Below, in pieces: positions 5,775-12,384 of a stretch of 12,384 nt of DNA (position 1 is the stretch's first letter; each line of letters begins with the position of its first letter). The notes under the pieces were generated by a model. It ran no database searches and was not told where the DNA came from. It was given only the letters and a program-made list of their open reading frames with translations. The stretch comes from Parvimonas sp. (lineage in GTDB: Bacteria > Bacillota > Clostridia > Tissierellales > Peptoniphilaceae), in assembly GCA_022770425.1 (NCBI GenBank), contig JALEHY010000024.1, forward strand, positions 1-12,384. Direction: 5' to 3'. A program made the translations under genes and the position numbers.

Positions 5775-7238
5775 ATGTGGGAAACAAAATTTAAAAAAGA
5801 GGGTTTAACATTTGACGACGTGCTTCTGATTCCTGCAAGAAGCGAGGTTTTACCTAAAGATGTTGATTTGTCATCAAGGCTTACGGAAAAAATAAAACTT
5901 AACATTCCGATTATTTCTGCAGCTATGGACACAGTTACAGAACACAAAATGGCAATAGCAATGGCAAGAGAAGGCGGACTTGGTGTAATACATAAAAATA
6001 TGCCGATTGAACAACAAGCCGACGAAGTCAGAAAAGTAAAACGCTCAGAAAGCGGAGTAATAAATGATCCTTTCTTTTTAACGCCAAATCACATTGTTCA
6101 AGAAGCCGAAGATTTAATGAGAAGATACAGAATTTCAGGTGTTCCTATCGTTAATTCATTGGAAGAAAAAAAATTAGTCGGCATTTTAACAAATCGTGAT
6201 TTGAGATTTTTAGAAGATTATACAGTAAAAATAGATACTGTTATGACCAAAGAAAATTTAATTACCGCTCCGTCAAATACAAATTTGAAACAAGCTTCTG
6301 AAATACTAAGACATCACAAAATCGAAAAACTGCCTTTAGTAAATGAAAACGGAATTTTAACAGGACTTATAACCATAAAAGATATTGAAAAAGTTGTAAA
6401 ATATCCTAATTCGGCAAAAGACAGTTTTGGCAGACTTTTAGTCGCTGCCTCTGTCGGAACGGGAAATGACACTTTTGAAAGAGTAGATGCTTTAGTGAAA
6501 GCCGGAGTTGATGCAATAGTTGTAGATACTGCACATGGACATTCAATGGGAGTTGTAAGAAAAGTAAAAGAAATTAAAGAAAAATATCCAAACCTTGACT
6601 TAATAGCCGGAAATGTAGTTACAGCCGAAGCGACAAGAACGCTTTTTGAAGCAGGTGCAGATGTCGTAAAAGTAGGAGTCGGTCCCGGTTCAATCTGTAC
6701 AACAAGAGTTGTTGCAGGTGTCGGAGTTCCGCAAATAACAGCAGTTTACGATTGTGCAACAGTCGCAAGGGAAATGGGAAAAACAATCATCGCCGACGGC
6801 GGATTGAAATATTCAGGAGATGTTGTAAAAGCACTTGCGGCAGGAGGAAATGTTGTAATGCTTGGCTCAATGCTTGCAGGAACCGATGAATCACCGGGAG
6901 AATTTGAAATTTATCAAGGAAGAAGATTTAAAACTTACAGAGGAATGGGATCTCTTGCAGCAATGGAAAAAGGTTCAAAAGACAGATACTTCCAAGAAGA
7001 AGGAAAAAAACTTGTTCCTGAAGGAATAGAAGGAAGAACCCCTTACAAGGGAACTTTAGCTGACGCAGTTTACCAAATAGTCGGGGGAATAAGAGCCGGA
7101 ATGGGCTATACAGGAGCAAAAGACTTAGAAACTTTAAGAGAAACCGCTCAATTTGTAAAAATGACGGGAGCAGGACTTATAGAATCTCACCCACATGATG
7201 TTCAAATAACAAAAGAAGCTCCAAACTACTCAAAATAA
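5775..7238 (+). CDS. guaB: Inosine-5'-monophosphate dehydrogenase
   Basis: This enzyme oxidises IMP to XMP with NAD+, the committed step of guanine nucleotide synthesis; it acts in the cytoplasm as a tetramer in this family. The 487 residues show the standard layout. The N-terminal barrel part has LTFDDVLLIPARSEVLP and AAMDTVTE, and two CBS repeats occupy about 96-205. The catalytic loop GPGSICTTR follows with Cys308 as nucleophile, then the IMP phosphate-binding DGGLKYSGD (341-349). The active-site flap carries Arg404-Tyr405 in DRYFQ, and GGIRAGMGYTG lies near 437-447. No key residue is missing. AGGAGG (5764-5769) fixes the start. It is a single-gene unit with its own promoter and a strong terminator at 7281-7328; neither guaA nor other purine genes adjoin it. 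Confidence 0.98.
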   Translation: MWETKFKKEGLTFDDVLLIPARSEVLPKDVDLSSRLTEKIKLNIPIISAAMDTVTEHKMAIAMAREGGLGVIHKNMPIEQQADEVRKVKRSESGVINDPFFLTPNHIVQEAEDLMRRYRISGVPIVNSLEEKKLVGILTNRDLRFLEDYTVKIDTVMTKENLITAPSNTNLKQASEILRHHKIEKLPLVNENGILTGLITIKDIEKVVKYPNSAKDSFGRLLVAASVGTGNDTFERVDALVKAGVDAIVVDTAHGHSMGVVRKVKEIKEKYPNLDLIAGNVVTAEATRTLFEAGADVVKVGVGPGSICTTRVVAGVGVPQITAVYDCATVAREMGKTIIADGGLKYSGDVVKALAAGGNVVMLGSMLAGTDESPGEFEIYQGRRFKTYRGMGSLAAMEKGSKDRYFQEEGKKLVPEGIEGRTPYKGTLADAVYQIVGGIRAGMGYTGAKDLETLRETAQFVKMTGAGLIESHPHDVQITKEAPNYSK

Positions 7239-7280
7239 CTTTAAACTAAAATTCAAAAGTAAAAAGTAAAAACATAAAAC

Positions 7281-7328
7281 AAAAACTGACCTAATCTAAA
7301 TTTTCTTAAAAATTAGGTCAGTTTTTTT
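7281..7328. terminator. Bidirectional terminator between guaB and the ABC-2 operon
   Basis: AAAAACTGACCTAAT (7281-7295) pairs perfectly with ATTAGGTCAGTTTTT (7312-7326) around an A/T-rich loop. A T-run follows on the plus strand (guaB), and GTTTTTGTTTTATG follows on the minus strand (ABC-2 permease, which ends 10 bases away). It serves two converging transcripts. Confidence 0.92.
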
Positions 7329-7335
7329 GTAAAAT

Positions 7336-7992
7336 CTAAATTCCGTAATTATTAATTTTTCTAAATGCAAACTTCAAAAAAATTAAAGTTATCAAAAATA
7401 AAAATATAATATTATATACTATAATCGGTAGATTATACTCTTTTCCCAATAAAATATTAAAAAGTTCCCTAAACAAAGCAATGTCACTCGAAAAAGCCAA
7501 AACCAAAGCACTAAAGAAAGAAGTAAAAGTTGATATTCTCTCAAAAATAATGCATAATGAAAAAAATGTATAGTACAATGAGTAAACTATTGTCAAAATT
7601 AATAATAAATATATAACGAAATTTTTAAAATCAAATTCCGTAAAACGGATATCCTTATAAAAAAACAAAAAATTTACAAAAAATATCAAAATTGTTCTTA
7701 CAAATGTAACCAAACTTCTTTTAAAATAAATAACTAAAATACTTGTTCTTGATAAAGTTAAATTAAATAAAGTTTTTGAACGTATCTCTGTTTCAAGTTC
7801 ATAGACTGTTTCCGATATCACAGTTCGAAAAATATAAAAACTGCCGATTACAAAAATCATAGTCGTATTTAATTTCCCTACATTTTTAATCATAAAAAAT
7901 AAACCGATTATAAAAATAAATTCATTAAATAAAGTCGATATCATATTAGCTTTATAATTTTTTACTTCTGAGTATTTTCTTCTAAATTCCAT
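7336..7992 (-). CDS. ABC-2 type transporter permease (second of two)
   Basis: This 218-residue membrane protein has about six hydrophobic segments. The ABC-2-type motif preceding the second to third helices is visible (ETEIRSKTLFNLTLSRTSI), matching the corresponding part of the neighbouring permease, so the two are likely paralogous halves of one heterodimeric channel. The frame opens at a TTG at 8010, but the ATG at 7992 (MEFRRKYSE) is preferred because AAAGGAG sits 6 bases before it. With that start it overlaps permease 1 by 11 bases. It is the last gene of the ATPase-permease-permease operon and ends at the terminator shared with guaB. The substrate is unknown; related exporters move drugs, peptides, polysaccharides or lipids. 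Codon use and base composition match the neighbours. Confidence 0.82.
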   Translation of the reverse strand: MEFRRKYSEVKNYKANMISTLFNEFIFIIGLFFMIKNVGKLNTTMIFVIGSFYIFRTVISETVYELETEIRSKTLFNLTLSRTSILVIYFKRSLVTFVRTILIFFVNFLFFYKDIRFTEFDFKNFVIYLLLILTIVYSLYYTFFSLCIIFERISTFTSFFSALVLAFSSDIALFRELFNILLGKEYNLPIIVYNIIFLFLITLIFLKFAFRKINNYGI

Positions 7993-8734
7993 ATAAATCT
8001 CCTTTTTCAATGCTTTTTCTTAACAGATTTGAAAAAAGCAAATATGCAAGTAAACTCATCACAAAAATTTGTAAAATCAAGTAGCAAATAACAATTACCG
8101 AGATTTTATTTGATAATAAATTTTCAAAAATAATTCTTGCATTTATATATGGCAGTAAAAGTTTTGTTGTGAAAAATAAAATTTTATTTTCAATAATTGA
8201 TGTAATTCCTCCAAAAAATAATATATAATAATAAGTCAGAGAAATAAAACTACTGAATCTCTTAAAAACAAATACGAACGAAGATAAGAATATGCCCACG
8301 GAATAACTGTAAAAAACAGACATAATTATAACAGTCAATTTTATAAAACCGTACTCAAAAACAGATTTATCAAAATTTCCGACAAAATACAAAAAAGTAA
8401 AAACAGGAACCGCTTTTATTATGTCAATAAAAAAGGTATTTACGCATCTTAAAATTACAACTTTAAGAACTCCCGTTTCGGACTGAAGTATACTTAACAA
8501 TGTTCTGTCAAGAATTTCTTCTTCAACTATATAAGTCGGTATGCTAAGTCCGTGTGTTGAAAAATACCAAATTATCAAAAGCAAAAATATTATTTCTTTA
8601 TTATCTGCAAAAAAATATTTTGTGAGCATATATGCTAATATAAAAATTTGCAAATTCGCAAATATTAAATTGAATTTATACTTATTCAATTCTGCAAGAT
8701 TTCTTTTAAATTCACAAAAAAATTCTCTAATCAT
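7982..8734 (-). CDS. ABC-2 type transporter permease (first of two)
   Basis: This 250-residue membrane protein has about six hydrophobic segments. A charged N-terminus (MIREFFCEFKRNLAELNKYK) is followed by helix 1 at about 21-41. The ABC-2 motif EEEILDRTLLSILQSETGV (about 71-89) precedes the third segment. Its start codon overlaps the ATPase stop in ATGATTAG (8-base overlap), with AAGGTGAT upstream as ribosome binding site, so translation is coupled. It should pair with the downstream permease (7336-7992), whose N-terminal charged region and E-T-L-L motif are similar, and be driven by the ATPase encoded just upstream. The substrate is not apparent. Confidence 0.84.
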   Translation of the reverse strand: MIREFFCEFKRNLAELNKYKFNLIFANLQIFILAYMLTKYFFADNKEIIFLLLIIWYFSTHGLSIPTYIVEEEILDRTLLSILQSETGVLKVVILRCVNTFFIDIIKAVPVFTFLYFVGNFDKSVFEYGFIKLTVIIMSVFYSYSVGIFLSSFVFVFKRFSSFISLTYYYILFFGGITSIIENKILFFTTKLLLPYINARIIFENLLSNKISVIVICYLILQIFVMSLLAYLLFSNLLRKSIEKGDLYGI

Positions 8735-9623
8735 TTGAAATCACCTTGAAAAATATATCATCCGAAGTCAAAGGAGAATTCTTTACAGAATAAACGTCAA
8801 CGTTTGAAAGTATAAATTTTACCTCATTTTTATCATATACGGATAAAAATATCCTGTCATTTAAAAATTCGTACTTTGTCATTTTTAAAGTTTTTAAAAT
8901 ATCTACATTTTTGCCGTCTGTTTCTATAATCGTCTTTTCAGTATCGGAATTGACAAACAATTCGCCGGAACATTTGTCTAAAGAAATTTTTCCGTTGTCA
9001 ATTAATATAATTCTTGAATTTAAATTTTTCAAAAAAGATAAGTCATGACTTGTAAAAATAATTGTCTTATTTTCTTCCTTCGAAAGTTTATACAAAAAAG
9101 ACATAAACAAATTTACAGCCGAAACATCCAATCCGTTTGTCGGTTCATCTAAACATATAATATCCGGTTTTGTCATTAACGTTATTATTAATGACAATTT
9201 TTGTCTGTTTCCTTGAGAAAGCTCACTTACTTTTTTATCTAAATTATTTTCAAATTCAAAATACTGAATATAAAAATTTAAAAGTTCCTTATTACTCTTA
9301 TCCAACTTAACTTTATTGAGATATAAAAAATATGATATATTCTCATTAGCTGTCAAATAATCATAATAACCCTTACCGCTTTCAAGCACGAATTTAGAAA
9401 TTTGTTTTATTCTTTTATCTTGATTACTTAATCCGCAAACAGAACAGATTCCACTTGTTTGAAACAAAATCCCGCTTATTATCTTTAGCAATGTACTCTT
9501 TCCGGAACCGTTTTTCCCGATTATGGCAACAATCTCGCCCTTTTCTATGTTCAAACTGTCGACATCCAAAACCAAATTACTCTTAAAATATTTTTTTAAG
9601 TCCTTAATCTCTATATAACTCAT
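8727..9623 (-). CDS. ABC transporter ATP-binding protein (ABC-2 exporter type)
   Basis: This 298-residue soluble ATPase powers the two permeases encoded immediately downstream. Motifs appear in order: Walker A GKNGSGKST (36-44), signature LSQGNRQK (135-142), Walker B ICLDEPTNGLD with Asp159 and Glu160, and the H-loop His193 in TSHD. The Q-loop position appears to carry Glu81 (VLESGKG) instead of Gln. This kind of substitution is seen in some drug- and antibiotic-export ATPases of the ABC-2 class. Residues about 225-298 form a C-terminal extension of unknown role. The ribosome binding site is AGGTG, 7 bases before ATG. No convincing promoter was found in the 76 bases between the upstream terminator hairpin and the gene. 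It is the first gene of a three-gene overlapping operon. Confidence 0.93.
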   Translation of the reverse strand: MSYIEIKDLKKYFKSNLVLDVDSLNIEKGEIVAIIGKNGSGKSTLLKIISGILFQTSGICSVCGLSNQDKRIKQISKFVLESGKGYYDYLTANENISYFLYLNKVKLDKSNKELLNFYIQYFEFENNLDKKVSELSQGNRQKLSLIITLMTKPDIICLDEPTNGLDVSAVNLFMSFLYKLSKEENKTIIFTSHDLSFLKNLNSRIILIDNGKISLDKCSGELFVNSDTEKTIIETDGKNVDILKTLKMTKYEFLNDRIFLSVYDKNEVKFILSNVDVYSVKNSPLTSDDIFFKVISND

Positions 9624-9698
9624 AACAAAACACCTATCTTTATCAATTTTTCTTCAATAAACCGAACAGTAAATATTAATCTTAATTACACATATAAT

Positions 9699-9722
9699 AA
9701 AGGAGCTTAAAAAAGCACCTTT
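9699..9722 (-). terminator. Terminator after the DUF2087-GNAT pair
   Basis: On the minus strand AAAGGTGCTT and AAGCTCCTTT (9722-9713 with 9708-9699) form a 10-base stem with one mismatch and a 4-base loop, followed by ATTATATG. It lies 43 bases after the GNAT stop codon and before the ABC-2 operon, so it separates the two units. Confidence 0.65.
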
Positions 9723-9765
9723 AAATATTTATCTGTTAATTTTATTTTTTATAGATTTATTAAAT

Positions 9766-10245
9766 TTAATACAATCTAAACAGTTTCATTCCATATTCGT
9801 CTGTTCCGTTTTCTACAAAACCTATCCTTTTCCAAAACCGAATAGAATTTTCTTTTGTTGAATTTAAAACATAATGTTTTGCTCCGTTCAATTTTGTATA
9901 CTTTTCTAATTTTTTAAAACATTCCAATCCTTTAGACTTATTTCTAAATTCAGGATATATCCAAAAATCAAGTATAAAACACTCTCCGAAATATTTTCCG
10001 TCTTCATTATCGTAAATCGTAAATTGTACTGCACCTATTTCTACATTGTTTTCGAAAAAATATGCAATATGGTGCCTGTCATTTTCGCCAACCATACGAT
10101 TTTCTAAAAACTCTCTGTACTCTCTGCCTGAAAAATATTCTATATCTTCCTTATCTATAATAATTTCATCTTCAAGTAAATACTTAATATGCTTATCCCA
10201 AAAAATACCTGCTTCATTAACCGAAATTTCTCTTATATCTATCAT
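9766..10245 (-). CDS. GNAT-family N-acetyltransferase
   Basis: This 159-residue cytoplasmic protein has the GNAT fold order. The N-terminal strand is IDIREISVNEA, the central strands are HIAYFFENNVEIGAVQFTI (59-77), and the beta-4 strand FILDFWIYPEFR is followed by the acetyl-CoA loop. The C-terminal ENSIRFWKRIGFVENG (132-147) is the classic GNAT end. The pyrophosphate loop reads RNKSKG (101-106), so the first glycine of R-x-x-G-x-G/A is Ser104, a degenerate but tolerated form. The ribosome binding site is weak (GGGG). It lies 28 bases after a DUF2087 gene and is probably transcribed with it. The substrate (small amine, protein N-terminus or antibiotic) is unknown. Confidence 0.88.
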   Translation of the reverse strand: MIDIREISVNEAGIFWDKHIKYLLEDEIIIDKEDIEYFSGREYREFLENRMVGENDRHHIAYFFENNVEIGAVQFTIYDNEDGKYFGECFILDFWIYPEFRNKSKGLECFKKLEKYTKLNGAKHYVLNSTKENSIRFWKRIGFVENGTDEYGMKLFRLY

Positions 10246-10273
10246 ATTTCCCCATTTAAAATTATTCTAATAC

Positions 10274-10525
10274 CTACTTGTTAAAACGATATTCTTTTCC
10301 GTCGTCAGTTCTTTTTAAAATTTTAAAGTCAACCATATATCTTCTTAAATAACAAAAATCTCCGTAGTATCTCTTTAAAATTTCATTGATTTCTTTTTCT
10401 GTATATTTTCTTTCCTCAAAACAATCGGAAGCTAAATAAACAAAAAGTTTGTACTTATCTTGCTGTTTTTTCGGCATATTTGCAATTACACCGTCTTTTA
10501 TCCATTTATCCTTATTAAATTCCAT
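10274..10525 (-). CDS. DUF2087 domain protein
   Basis: This 83-residue protein is made almost entirely of a DUF2087 domain. A helix carries KYKLFVYLASDCF, followed by the hallmark YTEKEINEILKRYYGD (41-56) and then LRRYMVDFKILKRTDDGKEYRF (60-81). The fold is helical with a winged C-terminal part. In other bacteria the domain occurs alone or fused to a helix-turn-helix regulator, so a nucleic-acid-binding or regulatory role is plausible but unproven. GGGGAGG about 6 bases before ATG fixes the start. It forms a probable two-gene unit with the GNAT acetyltransferase gene 28 bases downstream. No clear promoter stands out in the 154 bases upstream, which are A/T-rich. Confidence 0.88.
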   Translation of the reverse strand: MEFNKDKWIKDGVIANMPKKQQDKYKLFVYLASDCFEERKYTEKEINEILKRYYGDFCYLRRYMVDFKILKRTDDGKEYRFNK

Positions 10526-10679
10526 AATACCTCCCCTAAAAATTAAAATCCAATAAATTCGAATTTAATCAAAATAATTAACCCATAATTTCTTTTTTAA
10601 CAATTTATTCAATGTAATTATCTTATCACAAACTATAAACTTACACAAGGAATAACCTTAATTGATTGTCATCTGTTTT

Positions 10680-11576
10680 TTACATATAGATTATATGATC
10701 AAATTTATCCAAAAATTCTTTTTCTACATTGTGAGTAATCATAATTATTGTTTTATCTTTCATTTCTAACAATCTGTTACAAACATAATTTTCCATAGCT
10801 TTATCCATTGCTGAAAAAGGCTCATCCAGCAATAATATTTCCCTACCTGACAAAACCGCTCTTAAATAATTTACCAATTGTTTTTCTCCGCCGCTCAACT
10901 CATTATTGTTTTCTGATTTTAATAAAATTTCAACTTTATTTTCCGGAATATACTTATCGCCTTTTTCTAAAATAGTTTTATCGAAGCTGCCCCAAATACT
11001 TACATTATTCCAAAAATTTGTAGAAAATATATGAGATTTTTGCGTCAGATACATTATTAATTGATTACAAAATCTGTAAGATACTTTTCTGTCGTCTATT
11101 GTAATGCTCCCGCCAGTACAAGTAATATTTCCGTTTATCAAATTTAAAAACGTAGACTTTCCTTTGCCGCTTTCTCCTATAATTGCATATTTTTTGTTTT
11201 TTTTAAACGTATAGGAGAAATCTTTAATTATGTAATCATCATATTTAAAACTTACATTATTACACCTAATATTATTAACAAATTTTACATTTTCCGATTC
11301 TAAATTTTTGTTTTCTGAAATTTCCGAAATTATATCACTCATAACCGTTTCTACTGATTTACGAAGACTTACAGAGTCAATAATGGTGCGAAGCGGAAGT
11401 AAAAAATCTTGAATATATGCAATAGTGGCTGTTGCAATCCCTGCTGTAATTTCTTTTTTATACAACAGATATGCAATAATTACAAATGATGAAATATTAA
11501 TTAAATTCATAACCGATGCATTAAAAACATTTACAAAAGTTTTGTATTTACCGAAATCATACCTGCTCTCTTCCAT
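10680..11576 (-). CDS. ABC exporter fragment: last membrane helices plus ATPase domain
   Basis: This 298-codon open frame holds the second part of a half-transporter whose first part is at 11531-12223. Residues about 1-75 carry the last two membrane helices of an ABC exporter core (AYLLYKKEITAGIATATIAYI and neighbours). The ATPase domain is complete in its motifs: Walker A GESGKGKST (134-142), Q-loop Gln179 in YLTQKSHIF, signature LSGGEKQ (227-233), Walker B LLLDEP with Asp251 and Glu252, and H-loop His282 in ITHN. The protein ends right after FDHIIYM, about 10-25 residues earlier than most such domains. The ATG at 11576 has no ribosome binding site and falls in the middle of the membrane domain, so this is very likely not an independent gene. 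It is the continuation of the upstream frame, lost by one missing base. Confidence 0.75.
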   Translation of the reverse strand: MEESRYDFGKYKTFVNVFNASVMNLINISSFVIIAYLLYKKEITAGIATATIAYIQDFLLPLRTIIDSVSLRKSVETVMSDIISEISENKNLESENVKFVNNIRCNNVSFKYDDYIIKDFSYTFKKNKKYAIIGESGKGKSTFLNLINGNITCTGGSITIDDRKVSYRFCNQLIMYLTQKSHIFSTNFWNNVSIWGSFDKTILEKGDKYIPENKVEILLKSENNNELSGGEKQLVNYLRAVLSGREILLLDEPFSAMDKAMENYVCNRLLEMKDKTIIMITHNVEKEFLDKFDHIIYM

Positions 11577-12223
11577 TTTTTAAGAGAGTTTTCGTAATTT
11601 TTTGCTATATTTCTATATGTAAAATAATTTATGAAAGAATAGCCTCCTAACAAATCTATAATCTTTGAATGATAACAAGCGGTATTATCCAATAAAGTCC
11701 TCTTCTTTTTTGAAAATTTCTTAGCGGTTATTTTTGGCAAATACAGAACAATAAAAGAAACTAAATATATTATGATTGCAATTTTATAGTTTAATATAAA
11801 AATATAAATCGCATAAATAATAAAAGAAATTAAAGACTCTAATATCATCATACTATATTCCAAATAATCGGCACAAGATGAAATGTCGTTATTTAACTTT
11901 GAATTATAATCTCCTATACTGTTTTGATTAAAATTATTCGGCTCTTTACAGATTATTACGGAAAACAAATTTTTTCTTAAATATAAATTAAACTCCGTTT
12001 CAAGTTTCCAGCTACTCCTTTGACTGATATACTGCGAAATCATCCCGACAGCAATAAGCAACACAAACAAACCTACAAGTTTTATAACCTCATAAATTCC
12101 GTTGCTGTAATCGGCATCAATCATATATTTTATAACTGTCGGCAATCCCGCTATTGACGATATAAAAATAAAATGAAAGAAAATCCTAAAAAATATAAAT
12201 TTTTTAAAACGTTTTAAAATCAT
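11531..12223 (-). CDS. ABC exporter fragment: N-terminal membrane domain
   Basis: This 230-codon frame encodes the first four membrane helices of an ABC exporter core. Hydrophobic segments lie at about 8-27, 46-64, 125-147 and 149-165. The elongated cytoplasmic-loop signatures between helices 2 and 3 are present (KLETEFNLYLRKNLFS, then GDYNSKLNNDISSCADYLE). There is no peptidase or other extra N-terminal domain. GGGAGGAG about 8 bases before the ATG and an extended -10 promoter at 12272-12300 fix the start. Up to Lys216 the sequence aligns with an ordinary transporter; the last 14 residues do not, because the frame changes at the A6 run (11576-11581). On its own this product lacks helices 5-6 and the ATPase and could not work. 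Exported substrate unknown. Confidence 0.75.
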   Translation of the reverse strand: MILKRFKKFIFFRIFFHFIFISSIAGLPTVIKYMIDADYSNGIYEVIKLVGLFVLLIAVGMISQYISQRSSWKLETEFNLYLRKNLFSVIICKEPNNFNQNSIGDYNSKLNNDISSCADYLEYSMMILESLISFIIYAIYIFILNYKIAIIIYLVSFIVLYLPKITAKKFSKKKRTLLDNTACYHSKIIDLLGGYSFINYFTYRNIAKNYENSLKKWKRAGMISVNTKLL

Positions 12224-12271
12224 TAATATACTCCTCCCTTTTAATAATTTAAATATCTACTAATTAAGCTC

Positions 12272-12300
12272 AAAATACCATATTATTTCTAAAAAGTCAA
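12272..12300 (-). promoter_or_regulatory. Promoter of the split ABC exporter
   Basis: On the minus strand TTGACT (12300-12295), a 17-base spacer and TATTTT (12277-12272) are present. A TG one base upstream gives an extended -10 (TGGTATTTT). It lies 48 bases before the start codon at 12223. This is one of the best promoter matches in the window, so the locus is probably still transcribed. Beyond it, 12301-12384 shows no feature I can support. Confidence 0.7.
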
Positions 12301-12384
12301 TACTCATTTCAAAACTTAAATAATCTTTATCGGTTTACATATAAATTTATAATCGAAAACAAATTTTAGCTTAGAAATTCCTCA

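Larger units (their letters stand above)
10680..12223 (-). pseudogene. ABC exporter half-transporter split by a single-base frameshift
   Basis: The two overlapping frames make one ABC exporter (membrane domain then ATPase) if one A is added to the run of six A residues at 11576-11581. That gives 216 + 298 = 514 residues, and the join reads ENSLKK-MEESRYDFG, which is a natural sequence for this type of transporter. With six A residues the first frame instead runs 14 codons into nonsense (WKRAGMISVNTKLL). A recent inactivating mutation, a sequencing error in the homopolymer, or slippage-based on/off switching would all fit. The absence of other lesions means that, if it is a pseudogene, it is very young. 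Confidence 0.72.

Noticed and set aside
6928..7119. Minus-strand Leu/Phe-rich frame opposite guaB
   Set aside because: Complement of the Lys/Glu/Gly-rich IMP dehydrogenase flap region; no ribosome binding site.
7993..8010. TTG start for permease 2 (six extra residues)
   Set aside because: The AAAGGAG that would serve the ATG at 7992 lies inside this extension, and the TTG itself has no ribosome binding site.
9658..9673. AAACCGAACAGT, similar to a PurR box
   Set aside because: It is a single imperfect copy upstream of an ABC exporter operon, with no inverted partner at the usual distance and none near guaB; chance is the better explanation.
10640..10679. Small hairpin AAGG-TTATT-CCTT after the split exporter
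   Set aside because: The stem is only four base pairs with no T-run behind it, so it is not a credible terminator.

Overview
The window is about 12.4 kb of very AT-rich DNA (roughly 30% GC by eye). It has strong AGGAGG-type ribosome binding sites, sigma-A-like promoters that often carry an extended -10, and tightly packed or overlapping genes. This points to a low-GC Bacillota. The proteolytic gene content and protein style suggest an anaerobic, peptide-using coccus of the Parvimonas/Peptoniphilus type. That placement is an inference, because there is no rRNA or taxonomic marker here. No mobile element, CRISPR array, tRNA or rRNA was found.

Left part (1-5558). A plus-strand S9-family serine peptidase (70-2052) ends at a bidirectional terminator. 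Facing it on the minus strand is a two-gene unit: a small secreted protein with a C-terminal CxxC (2332-2706), followed by a 62-residue one-helix membrane protein (2118-2306). Next on the minus strand comes DUF969 (4560-5249), DUF979 (3578-4579) and pyroglutamyl-peptidase I (pcp, 2926-3567), in that order of transcription. These lie 72 bases downstream of an unrecognised 78-codon gene (5322-5558). The two membrane proteins overlap by 20 bases, and the pcp ribosome binding site overlaps the DUF979 stop. Together they look like a module for importing and trimming pyroglutamyl peptides, or for handling 5-oxoproline.

Middle (5559-9765). guaB (IMP dehydrogenase, 5775-7238, plus strand) has its own promoter and ends at a bidirectional terminator. 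Converging on that terminator is a minus-strand ABC-2 exporter operon: ATPase (8727-9623), permease 1 (7982-8734) and permease 2 (7336-7992). Each gene overlaps the next.

Right part (9766-12384). A minus-strand pair encodes a DUF2087 protein (10274-10525) and a GNAT acetyltransferase (9766-10245) and ends at a hairpin terminator. The last locus (10680-12223, minus) is a single ABC exporter half-transporter that should run from membrane domain to ATPase. It is split into two reading frames at a run of six A residues, and one extra A would restore a 514-residue protein. All membrane-domain and ATPase motifs are otherwise intact.

The points most worth a second look are the split exporter, the secreted CxxC protein with its small membrane partner, the small gene heading the pcp/DUF969/DUF979 cluster, and a possible plus-strand small RNA ending at the pcp terminator.
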